NCBI GenBank assembly: GCA_013399015.1 | Contig: VWZX01005693.1 | Coordinates: 9,356-73,355 of the forward strand | Origin: Galbula dea | Taxonomy: Eukaryota; Chordata; Aves; Piciformes; Galbulidae | Reading direction: 5' to 3' | DNA: 64,000 nucleotides | Part shown: in pieces, positions 24,739 through 37,879 of the stretch | How the letters are laid out: every line of letters starts with the position of its first letter | Numbering within the stretch: the stretch's first letter is position 1 | The notes under the pieces: model-generated | Told to the model about the DNA's origin: nothing | The model's database searches: none | What the model saw: only the letters and a program-made list of their open reading frames with translations | Position numbers and translations under genes: made by a program

Positions 24739-25098
24739 TCCAGCCTATTTAGGTTCCTCTGCAGAGCCTGCCTATGCTCAAGCAGATCGACACTCCCACC
24801 CAGCTTAGTGTCATCTGCAAACTTACTAAGGTGCACTCTATCCCCTCATCCAAGTCACCAATAAAGATGCTGAACAGGAGAGGCCCCAGCACTGACCCTT
24901 GAGGGACACCGCTCGTGACCGGCTGCCAACCAGACTTGACTCCATTGAGCACAACCCTCTGGACTCGGCCATCCAACCAGTTTTTGATCCAGTCAAGTGT
25001 GTGCTCATCCAAGCCACGAGCAGCCAGCTTCTCTAGGAGAATGCTGTGGGTAACTGTGTCAAACGCCTTGCTAATGTCAAGGTAGACAACATCTACAG

Positions 25099-28000
25099 AG
25101 CAGAGCTTGCAGAGCTAAGTATTCAGGATAACCAGTAGTACAATTTATAGAAAACTAGTGACTCTCTTCCCCAAACCAATATTGAAATTAGCTGCTAACT
25201 GGAAATAAGTATACTTTTAACCAAGTACATCACTTCTGCTTTAGACATTATCCAAGTAATGACTAGGGAGTGATCCCTGGTGAAAAAATTCATTGTTTTA
25301 TTCTATTCTTCTATAAAGGTGTTATATTCTCTAGGAAAACAACAACAAAACAAACACAGAAACAAACAAAATCCAACCCACACCCAAACAAACTTCATTA
25401 TAATCTAACATGGTATCATATGACAAGTGATTTCAAACATCACTTAGGACACTGGTAGTAAAAGCACTATACATAGCAAGGAGGCTTTTAGAATTTTTAA
25501 ATCTTCGGTGTGTTTTAAGCTCTTCACTTCTGACACACATAGGTATAGATATACAATGTGTTTGTATTTTTATTTGTATTTGAAGATAAGGGGTTACACA
25601 TGATGTGAACTACACATACTGGCATAGAAAAGACTTGCCAAGAACTGAATTGGTATTGGGTAGGATTTGTACAATACACAATTAACAAAAGAAAATTCTA
25701 AATTATAAAATGTTTTGTCTTTACAGTAATATTTTAATAAAGAAAAAGGGTGACTCTCAGTAGCTGCCATTGTAAATGGAAAAAGGATAAAGTGTTTACT
25801 TAGAATGCCCAAATTCTAAAGGAAACAATGGTCCTTAATTGAAATGTATACAAAGAAAACTCAGATTGTTTAAGGGAATGTATAAATTAAGGCTTGTTTT
25901 GTTTTGCTTTCCCTAAGGAAATAGCTTTTACTGTTGGTATTGATGAAAAGAATGATGACTGGGAAAGTAAACAGGGTTTTTTTTAGAAAGAAAGCATTGT
26001 TAATCTTGCTAATGTACAGGGAATGAAGCAATGCACTCCTAAATAAGCAGTAGGCTGCTGGAAAGTTGCTGTTAATTATTCTTTTCAAACAGTTTCTAAG
26101 TGTCTTTGTAGCTGTAGAATAATGTTTGTCCTGTACTTCAGGTATCTGTAGTTCAGTCTCTCAAACTCTGTTCCTGGATTATTTAAGCAGTTCTTGATTA
26201 ACAACAGTTCTTAATAGTCTTGTAATTCTCAATGTATAGGCAGCTGAGACAACAGAAACCAGATTTTAAAGAAATTCTAACTGATTTCTGTTTTGAAAAA
26301 GCAGATGGGATATGAAGTCAGCTTAGGCCAACTGAGATATTAAAGTTGTGCCATTTCATCTCTACCATATGTAGAGCTTTCTGTGACCAATGCTGTTCCT
26401 TGAGCAATTCTGTTGTCTAGGATCCATGGTCTATTGGGGTTTTTTCCCTTCATACTAGACAGTGATGAAACATTGCTCATTTTAAGGTGTCTTTAAAGAA
26501 TAACAACAATGTGTTGGAGTTATGAGGTGAAAACATAAATGTGTTTAGAAAAATGTTTAACCTAGCTAGATTACAAAGCCTTAGTAAGTTGAATTCAGTT
26601 TTAAATTCCTGATCCCAAGAGTCCTTCTGTGACATGTGGCAGGCTCACAAGGGGATTGTACTGATGAGGGGGCATTTGGCCACGAGGAAAATAATGTTTC
26701 AAAACTATTTATTTCAGCTACTTTAAGAGTTAATGATAACTTGTTTTGTTTGGAAGTGTTCCTCTAGAAAATTTGACACAATTTTAGCAATGGGAGCCTT
26801 TTGTAAGGAACACATACTGGTGCATTAATGGTATATAGCTAAGTGCAGGATGAACTCTTCGGAAAAGTTGCATAGCTCCAAAGGAGACACAAGCTTGAGC
26901 AAAGGGCTTAACTTACCATGCAGTACAGCTGCAATGGATCTGTTCTTTCAGCAGCCTTTCCTCTGAAAGGAAGCAAAAGCTCAGATTGTTCAGAGATAAT
27001 AATTCCTGTAAAATGTTTCTTTTCCATATAAGAAAAAGTTTACATTGAGCCTTGGTTATTCAAGGTAATGGGAGACTGAAAAGAGTTGAAGTAATGCATT
27101 TTGCTACAAGATCATTAGTGCATATAACATTACTTTTTGGAAGAGAAGAATGAAGACAAAGGTAACAGTTGTGCCCTTAGCGTAGAATAGGTGATCCACA
27201 ACCAAGTAGTCTGAATAATACACCTGTTGTTGTTAGCAATTACTTTAAATTCTAAAAGAGTACTTGCCATCAAGAAACAATGAAGAAAAGCACAAAATGA
27301 TATATTTCTTTGAAATGGAAGTCTTGAAAAATCTTAATTAAAAGTACCTGGAGATGCTAAACTACTGGAAGGGTTACTTTTACTAATTTTTGTTCAATTT
27401 TATCTGTCTGAAAATATTAGGAAACTAAAGAGGCCTCAATGGTCCTCTAAGGTTAATAAATGCTGTTTGAGGTTGACTTAAATGGCTTATTTCTGTTCAT
27501 AGTATACTTTTCTCTCAAAGCAGTAACTTCAAGTTATTATTCTTATCCTGTTTATCCGAGTGTTACCCTTGTCCTTAGCAATCTAAGGTAACGAGCTCCT
27601 ACATAAAGCACAAGGCAAAGTTTATTAATTTTAGTTTGCCCAAACTATTCTGACAAAAAATTATGATCAGTTTTACTTCTCCCTTGTGTATTTTGCCATA
27701 TGCGTGTTTTACTCTTAAATAATGACATGCCTGCTGGTGAAGATATCAGTAAGTGATTAAGACAATTGGAAAGAGTACAAAGAAAACAATTTAAATAGCA
27801 TAAATGGATACTGGACCATTTGCCTGGGTAAGACAAGTGTGGGAATATTTGAGGGAACTGTACTTACTGTTGATGGTAAATGCTAAGATTTGTGGTTTGG
27901 GTTTTCAATTGAAACAAGTTAAAATAGTTATTTCCTAATAGTTTAAAGTATGAAACTGTTAATTTAAAAACAATTTTGATATAATTTAAGTAATAACTGT

Positions 28001-31000
28001 TGCAACTTGAGAAGTTCTTAAGTCTAGCTTAACTTTGGAAAGGCCACTGGCTTGGGTTTTTTAAGTATTCTGTATTTGTAGTCAAGGCTTCCATGTTTAA
28101 TTTCTTCACGCCCGATTTGTTTCCAGGGGTGTTAAACTTGAGCTTTAAGTTCTATATTAATGTTATTTCATGCTTGCACTACTGATTTGCTTTAACTGTC
28201 TGTTGCTCTTTGAAACTTATTAATAAATGAGAGTAAGCAGAGCTAAGTCCTGGAGTCCTTCTGTCCTTTCTCCCTTCTTGCTGCCCTTTTGTTGCCCAGA
28301 CTTCTGCTCAAGCGTTTTCTAGTCTAATCAGGTTTAAAGGGCTGATCAAACTTTTTCCTATCTAGTTTTCTATTTAAAAAGAGGTGGAATTAAATGTGTA
28401 GTAATAGAAAAATCCATCCTGTTAGACTTGCAGCCTCATAAGAGGGAAGTAACAAAATTCTCAACTAGCATCCCTTGAAGTACGAGTTTATGGTAGGATG
28501 TGGCCAGGTTGAAACTTACCTCACATGTCCAATTTTAGTATAAACTGAAGGAAATGGTGTTTAAGTTGGTCCATGGTATTAAAGCCACATAAGCCATTTG
28601 GGTGCCTTGATGTCCTTCAGTTGTTTGGAGCAGTAGCAGCCACAACTTGAGGACTAGCAGGGAAGGTATCATGGCTGTGGGCATTCCCCATCCATTTGAG
28701 GAAAGGTGAAGGGGAATGCCAAATTCCTTTACTCAGCCTTTGTTACCTGTATGAGTGATGGATCCCTTTACATTTTGGAAAGGAAGAGTTTGGTCTTTGA
28801 TTGTCTAGTATCTTTTTAAGAGAGAAACTCATTCTCCTGTGTTTTGTATTGTTTCAGACTGTTTGCAGACTTGATTTCTTTTTGTGCTGCCTGTAGTTAC
28901 GGTGGGTTTTCAAAGATTTTACTTCTCCAAAATAAATGACCAAGAGAGATACACAATTTTAGGATTTAGACTCTAGGTCTACCAGGGCCATGCCTCAGTC
29001 CAGGTCTTTGATTTTCTAAAGCTACTGCATCTGCAAATGATCTTTTACGCTGTTACTGCAAATAACTTCGACGGAAAGCAACTAACCGGCATCAGAATGT
29101 GATCACACTTGTATCATCCAATCTATGCACCAAAAGACTTGTCTTTCAAGCCAAAATTACTTTCCTTATCATCTTATTTGGCTGTGGCAGCGTGGACATC
29201 TTGTTAAGATGTACAACTAACACTGGCCTTCATTTCTGATCACGTCAGCTAATGGCTAACAGGGAGCTGTGCATGTTTTTTAATGGAAATACAATTAACA
29301 GTCTAAGGCAAGATTTCTGTAAAGAGTGGCAACACTGTAGGACATATTTTGTTTCCTCCTCCTGAAAGCAGGTGAAATTTTTTCTGGTAACTACTTGGAA
29401 CAGAGGAGCTCTTCACTGAGTTCTGAAATGGTATAGAAAAAACGGCTACATTCAAGAAGTAACTATCTGGATAGAGAAATATAACTGAAGGCATGAAATA
29501 ACTGAGTGATGGAAGGCCTGCTGATTGTAGTCTGCCACAATAGCACCTCGACTTCAAAGTGTCCTAACATTATATTAAAGATTTGGCAGTTGCAGTTGAG
29601 GTTGGATACAGAAAGGCTGTTTTCTGAGAACTGTTCCTGCAGTCAACAGTCTACATATACATCCATTGCTGCTGCCTTAGGCAGTATATAGAGTAAATAT
29701 TGTTTTTTGAAGCACTATAGGACAGCCAAGAAATTAAAATTGCATAATGACATAGTTAACTATGGGGTTATATTCAAATAACAATGGTAAAACTTTTAAC
29801 CAAGGGGGTTTACTTACAACTTTTGTACAAGCTGTAACACAAAAGACTTTGCTTCTTTTAAAAGGAATACAAATATTTGAAGATCACACTGGCAGTTTCA
29901 TATATTGAAGAAGAGACACGTGTGTGTAGATAAAAGGAAAAGAAAAATCTAAGGCAGTGTTGAAGTTAGATAAAAATGAACTAAAAGGTTTTGTGATCAG
30001 AGTGAAAAGGGGTACATGCCATGGTATAGTTTTTATGTTGTTCTTTTTAACATCCCTGTAACTACTTAGCTGCAGTAGTTGTTCATATTTGCACAGTGAT
30101 TTCCCTAATCACTGAACTATCTTAAATATTTTCTCCCTGCCTCTGTTGCTATGTTTTGGAGGGGATACTTTTTGTCTTCTGGGGAGAAGGACTTCTCATA
30201 TTCAGAACCTGCACTTCCATAGCAACATGCACAAAGCTAAGATGTATTAAAGAGCAAAACCCATTTTTCTGCTAAGAAATTCCACAGTAATTCAGTAATA
30301 AACAGTAGTTATTAGTTTTGGAGAAAAAATTTGTAATAAAACAACTTTCTTAAGGAAAACAAACATAGAATCTCTTTTATCAGGACACTTTAAATAATAA
30401 CTTAATATAGCTTATGATTAGTAGTGCTTACAGTCAGGAGTTACATTTTTAAAGTAATCAAATTTTTCCTTAGTTCCCAGAAAATAAGAGATGTTCTTAA
30501 ATGTTGTCAGAATGCTTTTAGAACATGCAATTCATCATGTGCATGAAAATGAAATTGGTTTTATTGAAATAGTGTAGATGAAAATAAAAGGCATACATTA
30601 AGTTGTCGTATGAAATATTGGCTGTATTATTACACTATGCATCTTTAGTACATGACCTTACATGTCACTAATATAATACACTTTTTATGATACAGTTACA
30701 GTGAATGCTCCTTGTGACTACTGCACTGCATCCCAAGGTTAGGATAAAGATAAGATGCATTAAAACAGTATCTGTCACTATTAATAAAGAAAATTAATCA
30801 TTCTGCTTTTTCCTCTTCCCTGACTTGCAATTTTAAGATCAGCAGTTTCCAGTAAGTATTTCACAAGCTGTTCTGGTGTGCTTGCTGCACAGAAATGCTT
30901 CTAGACTGTTTCCCACAAATGGCCCTGACAACATTAGTGATGAAATGTTAATACTTTTGCATGTTTGATAGAACATATTGCTGTACTGAATGAGAGGACT

Positions 31001-32642
31001 GTGATTTGAGATGGGTTTTTTGCGGTGTACTAAACTTATGCTCAGCTGTTCCAACTTCCATTTATGATACACTTCCATTGAAGTAACTACTGCCAGGTGT
31101 AAGTCATTTGAGAGATACTGTAAGTGTTGGGGTTTTGTTATTGCAGCAGTTAAGGGCAAGGCAATAGAAATAATAATATAAAGTAAAATTTTGTAACTTA
31201 ATAGTGTACAATCTGGAGAATAATACTATGAACTGAAGCTAGCTGCTACTCAAACAACATACAAAGAGCTGGTCATGAAGAAACACAGTATTGAAATGGA
31301 GGAAAATTTTGCTGTTCAGTGAGAACAAGGAGTTGGGGGAATGTTGAAAAGTTGTATTCATTTTGCAGAAGTTAGGCCCAGCAAGATACTTGAAAGATTA
31401 AAATTTCTGAAGTTTATTCTTGACTTATTGCCCACATGTAAGAGAATGTCATGCAATGGAAGGTTGTTTTTTATACAAGAGAAACAGCAGTTTATTAGAA
31501 AGCCATCAAAAGTGTTCAGGGCTTTCATACTGAATAGGATAAACCTAGAGATACTACATGGTCACTGGGTGTGCTGGAGTTTCTAGTCACCACAGTTCAG
31601 TGTATTGGAAACATGAAGTGCACAGCACCAAGTCCAATGGGAAGGAATGACCTCAAACTGATCAATGTATTGGTGTAATTTGGGCATGTCTTCAGTGACC
31701 TTTAGACATGTGGCTGTGCAAAATCAGTTACTACCAAAACTATCATTTGCAGCTGGCTTCCTGAGAAGTGTGTTGTGCTGCAAGGACAAAATGCCGTTAC
31801 AAATCTATTTCTAGAGCATCACTGGAATGAGTAAACTGGAACTTCAGCTCTTGACTGATGATGGTACAAAAGGATGTGCCACAAGAATGGTTTGGGCAAA
31901 AGAAGCAAGAATTTTCTCTAGAAATACCTCAAAATTCTCCTTAGTAATGAAGACATCTGCAGAAAAATGCAGGATGAGTCTTGGTGTCTGTGTTGAGTTT
32001 TACCATGCCTGTATATACTAAACTTAAAAGATTATGTTTATATATTGATGTGTATGCATGCACATACATAGCACTTGATTTAAAACTAGTTGTGTATACT
32101 TTCTAGTTAATCTAAGCCTCATCTGTATGAGATGATCATCCATCACCCACTAATCTTGTTTTTAAATACTACTTTTTTTCCATGTAGTTATTCTCCCTGC
32201 TGACTTGTGACCTCGCTGCTTTGGTCACCATGCTGCTGCAGGAGTTCTTTTGGGGTGAATCCCTTTTGCTTTACAGCTGTTTAAAGATAGAGTATTTAGC
32301 TAAATTCTTACCAAATGCTTTCAGAGCAGAGCCAAAGGCAAGTCATCTCTTCATTCAGGTTTTTTGTATGTTCCAACCCTGTCAAAATCTCCATGTGCCT
32401 TTTTTTGTCTGCTTAGCTCTGAATTCAAGCTTCAGGCATCTGCACTGGATGCTGACAACAGAGGAGAGGGGTTTTGCTTAACAAGCTGAACCCCAGCCAC
32501 TGCTATGTCAGTGGTAACTGGCTGATTGTCCCCTAGCAGCATTGTGCCATAAACATTAAGCAAACTGTAAGATTACATAAACTATAGCCTGAACCTGAAG
32601 CCATCAAAATGAACCAAGATGTCTAAACTCAGAAGGAAGCTT
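25099..32642. other. Long unique stretch, no gene seen
   Basis: In about 7.5 kb without CR1 I recognise no exon or RNA gene; open frames are 106 codons or shorter. An A-rich, AAC-type low-complexity patch is at 25337-25395. The part 29020-29290 keeps several CpGs and dense, non-repetitive sequence in an AT-rich setting, a texture often seen in conserved noncoding elements. Scattered AATAAA strings have no supporting gene context. Confidence 0.6.
25337..25395. repeat. A-rich low-complexity patch
   Basis: The plus strand is composed mostly of A and C in AAC/AAAC units (AACAACAACAAAACAAAC and similar), with no tandem period held throughout. Confidence 0.75.
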
Positions 32643-33177
32643 AGAATCATAGAATAGTCACAGCTGGAAGAGACCTTGAAGATAATAAAGTCCAGCCTTT
32701 GTCCTAGCCCTATCAACTCACTAAANCCAGCTCTGGACTCTCTCCAGCACCTCAATGTCCTTCTTGTAGTGAGGGGCCCAAAACTGCACACAGTACTCAA
32801 GGGGAGGCCTCACCAATGCTGAGTACAGTGGCATGATCACCTCCCTGCTCCTGCTGACAACACTATTCCTGATACAGGCCAGGATGCTATTGGCCTTCTT
32901 GGCCACCTGGGCACACTGCTGGCTCATGTTCAGCTGGCTGTCAGTCAGCACCCCTAGGTCCCTCTCTGACTGGCAGCTTTCCAGCCACTCCCCCCCAGGC
33001 CTGTAGTGCTGCTGGGGATTGTTATGGTCAAGGTGCAGCACCTGGCATTTGGCCTTATTGAAACTCATGGCATTGGCCTTGGCCCAGTGATTCAGCCTAT
33101 ACAGATCCCTCTGTAGAGCCTCCCTACCGTCAAGCAGATCGATACTGCCACCCAGCTTGGTGTCATCTGCAAACTTA
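32643..33177 (-). mobile_element. CR1 LINE, separate subfamily, with single-N join
   Basis: This reverse-strand CR1 has a 3' end unlike the others here (AGAATCATAGAATAGTCAC, then GCTGGAAGAGACCTTGAAG). After about 83 bases a single N at 32726 jumps to the middle of ORF2. From there the minus-strand frame is open for about 115 codons, from SFNKAKCQVLHLDHNN through LNMSQQCAQVAKKANSILAC and SREVIMPLYSALVRPPLEYC to VQFWAPHYKKDIEVLERVQS. The 5' truncation falls at about 33177, just after the codons for the residues upstream of the KFADDTK site. The part between the 3' UTR and ORF2, roughly 330-350 bases in other copies, is absent. Confidence 0.94.
32726..32726. other. Single-N join inside CR1 (possible collapsed gap)
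   Basis: One unknown base joins CTCACTAAA to CCAGCTCTGGACTC. In the 24287 copy the equivalent landmarks are about 345 bases apart. As at 24738, the missing part is inside a CR1, which points to an assembly join between repeats. Confidence 0.8.
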
Positions 33178-36100
33178 AAATGAAATGTCTTGTTTCAGTG
33201 TCTTTACTGAATTACTCCAAAGAGACTGAAAGATTGTCACAGATATCTGTTTTACAAATACTGCTTTCAAATAGCAAGTGTAATGCAACTTTTTGTTACT
33301 GTGAAGATTATAGAAGAATTCAGATTTCTTTTCATACCATAAAATGTCCTGAATTAGATATGCATTTCTGTATTGCACTAGTTTTTTTCACTTAATGTCA
33401 CACACAAATTCAAATTGAGGAGAAAGATTGCTTTAAGTATAAATCAGTAGTTTTCTCAGTTTCAAGTCTGTGTGCAATTGAAGTAATTATAGGAGGATGG
33501 AAAGCTTCAGTGAAGCCCTAGTGTTCTATCAATTGTCTTGGTCTTGGATGCCCTTGTGAGATTAGGCTCACCTAGAAACATCTGTGTAGTGCTAATTCAG
33601 AATTTCCATTGAGCATCATGACACTTTCAGAAAAGAATTCATACACTGAATATATTGTAGTGGAAGAATTGAACAATCATCCTATTCTTGTTCAGTGTAG
33701 TCAAGTAGAAGTGTATTAAGGAGACACTGGAGGGGAAGTCTCCAAAGTACAGGCCAGGTACATCACTCCTCAGTGCAGACAGCAAATCAGTTTTGAAAGT
33801 GCTAAATACATCTGGAGAGAGGAAATAAGTTGGACACTAAAAAATTTGGAGCAAGCACACATGCTCATTGCAGTCATATTGTACTCAAGGTAAAAAAACC
33901 TTGTAAAAAAAAACCTGCCAAAATTTTTCAGAAAGAAGGCAAACTGCTGGAGTTGTCATTGAACAAGTGAGTCTGTTTCTTCACTTAAAGCTGCAAATAG
34001 AACATTTCTTCACTAAGTTAGCAGCTTTCCCCTTTTTGGTATCCCAGCACACTTCATACTTGCAAGTGCTGTGGTGATATCACAATATTTGTTGGTGCTG
34101 ATGACAGCAGATAGACTATTTTACTGGATTATAAACCTAAACCACACAGAAAAATAGCAAAAGACTTAACTGGATACAGATTCCTGCCAGCTTTATTTGG
34201 ACTGTTGCTTACTTCTAAGTAGTTATGAAAATACTTTGTATGTTGTACTGGATCAAACCTTTGGGCAGATTTGAACAATATTTTTTTATGAAGTAAGGTT
34301 GCTCAGCCTGAACTAGAGAGGGAGAAACTGGGGTTCTAAGTTAGTTTTGGTTTCTGTGTTTGTTTTTTTTCTCAGCAATGTTAGTACAAGCAAGCTAATG
34401 CTGACATGCAGGTTTTCACTTTGGAAAGGTTGCTTATGTGCACATAAAAGTATCTTTATAAAAATACTGCCTTTGAAAATTTTCTCCACTTTCTTGTGAA
34501 CTCAAAACTGTGGAGAAACTTACTTTAAAAGTATTTAAAATTAATCCTTACAGCACTGATAAAATCCCCATGCATGCTTCTGATCTTAAGCCTTGGGCAT
34601 TAATTCAATGTCTTTGCTTTCTGTAACTGAATTAAACAAGATAGGAACAGTCCTCTTTAAAAAATAGTGATAAATAATGTCTTTTAGGGGAAATATGTCC
34701 AATAAACAGGCTCATGTAACCCATACTCTTCTAGCTGCCATGTGCCACCAGAAATCTATTGACTGTCAGGTCAAGTTTATGAAGCTGTGACACTGGCACA
34801 CAGACTTTCAGGGAAGCTTTTATCTGCTTGCTGCCAGTGAGGCCAAGGGAGGTGAAATATCATCACCTTCATGTATGCAGGGTCAGGCTTCTTCAAAGTG
34901 AAGTTGCCAGAGGTACAGAACACTAACTTCCCAAATGTAAGAACATCTGGTTTATAGCATTTTTTCTCTTTTGACTCACAGACTGCATTAAAACATGCTG
35001 TTCCAGTGGGTGCTGAGTCAGAGTGAGGAGCCATTAGAGAACCTCTTCAGATCCACAAAACTAATTCTGACTAGGAAGATTTTTTTTCTACTAAAATTGT
35101 TTATTCCAAGATAGATCAGGTTAGGACATAACAGTATGTGGTGTTACACTGGCATGTCTGGGATAGGGTGGCAGGGCAGGCAGAAGAGGTGACAAGCTTG
35201 GAAGCAAGTGGGTCCTTAGCACTGTAACCTTCCTTCACTTCTCCTGCTGTCTTAGGATGCACCCAGATGCTCCAGGCTTCTCAGTGTCCTACAGATGTAA
35301 ATGCTCACCACACAAATGCTGGACTAAGTGCAAACTTCCAGGTCCCATAGTTATCTGTAAAATGCTCTATGAGAAAGAAGTGATGAGAGGAGGGTGAGGA
35401 TTAGTGGGATGCTGGGAATAATAAAGAACATGAAAAAAAATCAAGGCCAGCCTATGCTGGAAAAAGGTAAAAGAGCATTTGGGGTTTTTTTTTTTTGTGG
35501 TGTCCCCCCCCCCCCCAAATCTAGATTCACCAACATGAATTCCTGAGAAGATGAATTATCAGCTGCTTTTCTCATGTTGGTACCTGAAAAGGGTATGGTG
35601 TTTTTGAGGGAAGACTTCAAGATACACAGTTTAACAGTGAACTGTTCCTGATAACAGTGATCAATGTTGAACTGTGTATGCTAAGTTTCAGAAGTGCTTT
35701 CATTTCTCTTGGTATCCCCTCTGGCTGCTGTCAACATGTAAAATGCATCACTACCCTGGGGCTAAAGTCAGTATTTGTCAACTCTCATGGGACCTGCAAG
35801 CCTGTATCTGATTGTGGAATTCCATTTTGCTTTGAGAAAAGGATGCTAACTCTTTTCTGTAAGAGGCAAACTCTATGTTCCACTGATACCATATTTTCAA
35901 AGGACCTTCTCTAATTTAACAGGTACTACTTTAAAAGAATTCTCTGATTACATATTGAAAAATACTAAAACAGCAATGTTATGGCTATGAATGTTTAAAG
36001 TGGTAGATTCCTTGAGATGCTTCTTTTTTTCTGCCTTTTGAGACACCCACAAAGAAGCAGATTTCCAGAAATATTTTTAAAATGCCACAGAAGAGGTCAT

Positions 36101-36450
36101 GTCACCTCAGATACTGAAACTGAGGGAGGCAAAACCACCAAGAACCACTGAGTCTTACAAACTACTGGAAGCATTCATACAGCCTGAGAATGGCAGCTTA
36201 ACCCAGTACCAAGATTTTGCAACCACTCAGTTGTATTGAAACCAAACAATATTAGATAATGGTTTCTTGTGCAAATTCTTCAATTCAATTCAACTCAACC
36301 AAATACAACCTCCAAAATAGGGTAGTGTTCTCAGAAGAAATCTTTGCTCTGTAAGGCTTGTTTGTTTTAAACTTAACTGAATAAATACTTAAGTTAGCCA
36401 GAGCTAACAGGCTGATAAAATATATTCTTACTTCAGTATCTTTTTAATAT
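33178..36450. other. Unique AT-rich sequence, no gene seen
   Basis: No exon or RNA gene is recognisable; open frames are 85 codons or shorter. It contains the adjacent T12 and C13 homopolymers at 35485-35516. Confidence 0.6.
35485..35516. repeat. Adjacent poly-T and poly-C tracts
   Basis: A T12 run (35485-35496) is followed after seven bases by a C13 run (35504-35516). Such runs are prone to length error in sequencing and to slippage, so the exact lengths are uncertain. Confidence 0.85.
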
Positions 36451-36788
36451 CATAGAATCATAGGATTTCCAGAGCTGGAAGGGCCCTCAAAGATCATCTA
36501 GTTCCAGCCCCCCTGCCTGGCAGGGACACCATCCACTAGATCAGGTTACCCAGGGCCCCATCAAGCCTTGTCTTAAAAGCTTCCAGGGATGAGGCTTCCA
36601 CAACCTCTCTGGGCAACCTGTTCCACTGTCTCACCACCCTCATAGTGAAGAACTTCCTCCTAGTATCTAATCTAAATCTGCCCTCCTCTAGCTTGCATTC
36701 ATTTCCACTGGTTCTATCACTGTCTGACCTCCTAAAAAGTCCCTCACCAGTTTTCTTGTAAGCCCCCTTCAGATACTGGAAGGCCACA
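36451..36788 (-). mobile_element. CR1 LINE, 3' part (subfamily C)
   Basis: This reverse-strand CR1 of about 340 bases covers the 3' UTR and the last ~83 codons of ORF2. The minus-strand frame is open from AFQYLKGAYKKTGEGLFRR to RLDGALGNLI with the family stop at about 36536. It is nearly the same as the 3' half of the forward copy at 22607-23260, including the CCCTGCCTGGCAGGGACAC block. It begins at the CATAGAATCATAGG tail and is 5'-truncated at GAAGGCCAC. Confidence 0.94.
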
Positions 36789-37879
36789 TTTTAAAATAAT
36801 CTTCTTGGAATCTTCTTTTACAGTGTCTGTGAATGTCTTGTTGCCCTGACATGATTCCTGATTCCTGCAGCCAGATTTGGCACTTAGACACACATTGCCA
36901 CTTGCATGTGTGTTGTAGGCTAACAATCTGCTCAGTTTGATAATGTCCATGAGCCATATAACAGTTCAGCAGACACTCTCAAATCACATATGGCATAGCT
37001 ACATAAATATTCAACACACATCAAATGGAAATATGGAGAATGTGAAGACCTATTGCCTTAAATTTCCTCCAAGTTAAGTAGAGGAAAAAACCCCAAAATT
37101 CATAAGGAGCATTTAGAAGTCTCAGATGAAACACTGTATTATGAATCAAGTATGTCCTATTCATCTTTCACAGAAGGCTGCAGCTTGTGGGGCTGAGCAA
37201 AGTTCACAAACAGGTTCAGCAAACTGAGAAGAGTGACCATACTCTCACAGGGGGGCTACTTAAATCATGAGGTGGTGATCTAGTGCTAGAGCCTCTTGTA
37301 TCTTACATTTGGGTGTTTGAATACACAGTAGAGATGCTTTCTGCAAAGCACTGCTTGGATAGTCTTTTAAATACTTTAAATAGAAAGCATGGTACTGTTA
37401 CAACTAATACCCTGAGGGCTTTGTGTGAATGGCTGAAAAAAATGTTCACATAAATGGGTTCTAAATCTTTTAAGGTAAATATAAAATCCTGTTCTTTGCC
37501 TCTTCTAGTGATCTTCAGTGTTAATAACTAAACCTAGAAGTAGCATAGGTGAAGGTCTTAGTTAATTTCTTAAAATATTTTGGAAAGAATAAAGAAGTGA
37601 AAAAGTCAGAGGCAAAGGAGGGAGGTGGAAAGATAAAAGTACAGTTCAAATCCATTTAAGGTTAGCCATACAATAAAAATATAAATAACCTACTTTACCT
37701 GATTATGCTGAACACTTAAAGAATGGGAGACAAGTATGAGGTAGTGTCACTGTATGAGGAAAATTGTGAGGCCCTCATGGGGCTGTATACAGCTGACAAC
37801 AGGAGCTCTGAAGAGGCTGAGCTTCCTCTTTTCCTTTTGAGTCTAATGCTGCTTCTGGGACTAGCCCTCTTCCTCACAA
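36789..37879. other. Unique AT-rich sequence, no gene seen
   Basis: This interval of about 1.1 kb lies between two reverse CR1 copies. Short frames only; nothing recognised. Confidence 0.6.

Larger units (their letters stand above)
24287..25098 (-). mobile_element. CR1 LINE (subfamily B) with single-N join
   Basis: This reverse-strand CR1 shares its 3' end closely with the copy at 12716 (TTATGGTTGGAAAGGACCCT, then CCGATAGCCCT). On the minus strand the C-terminal ORF2 frame is open over 122 codons (24367-24735), from the N-terminal side RATKLIRGLESRPYEERVRE to VVESPSLEVFKKRIDVFLQG. Upstream, the RT part reads DEHTLDWIKNWLDGRVQRVV and SGVPQGSVLGPLLF, and then shifts frame before the FADD site: this copy has AAGGTG where the 12716 copy has AAGGGTG. 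At 24738 a single N joins two parts that in other copies are about 350 bases apart. It is 5'-truncated near 25098. Confidence 0.95.
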
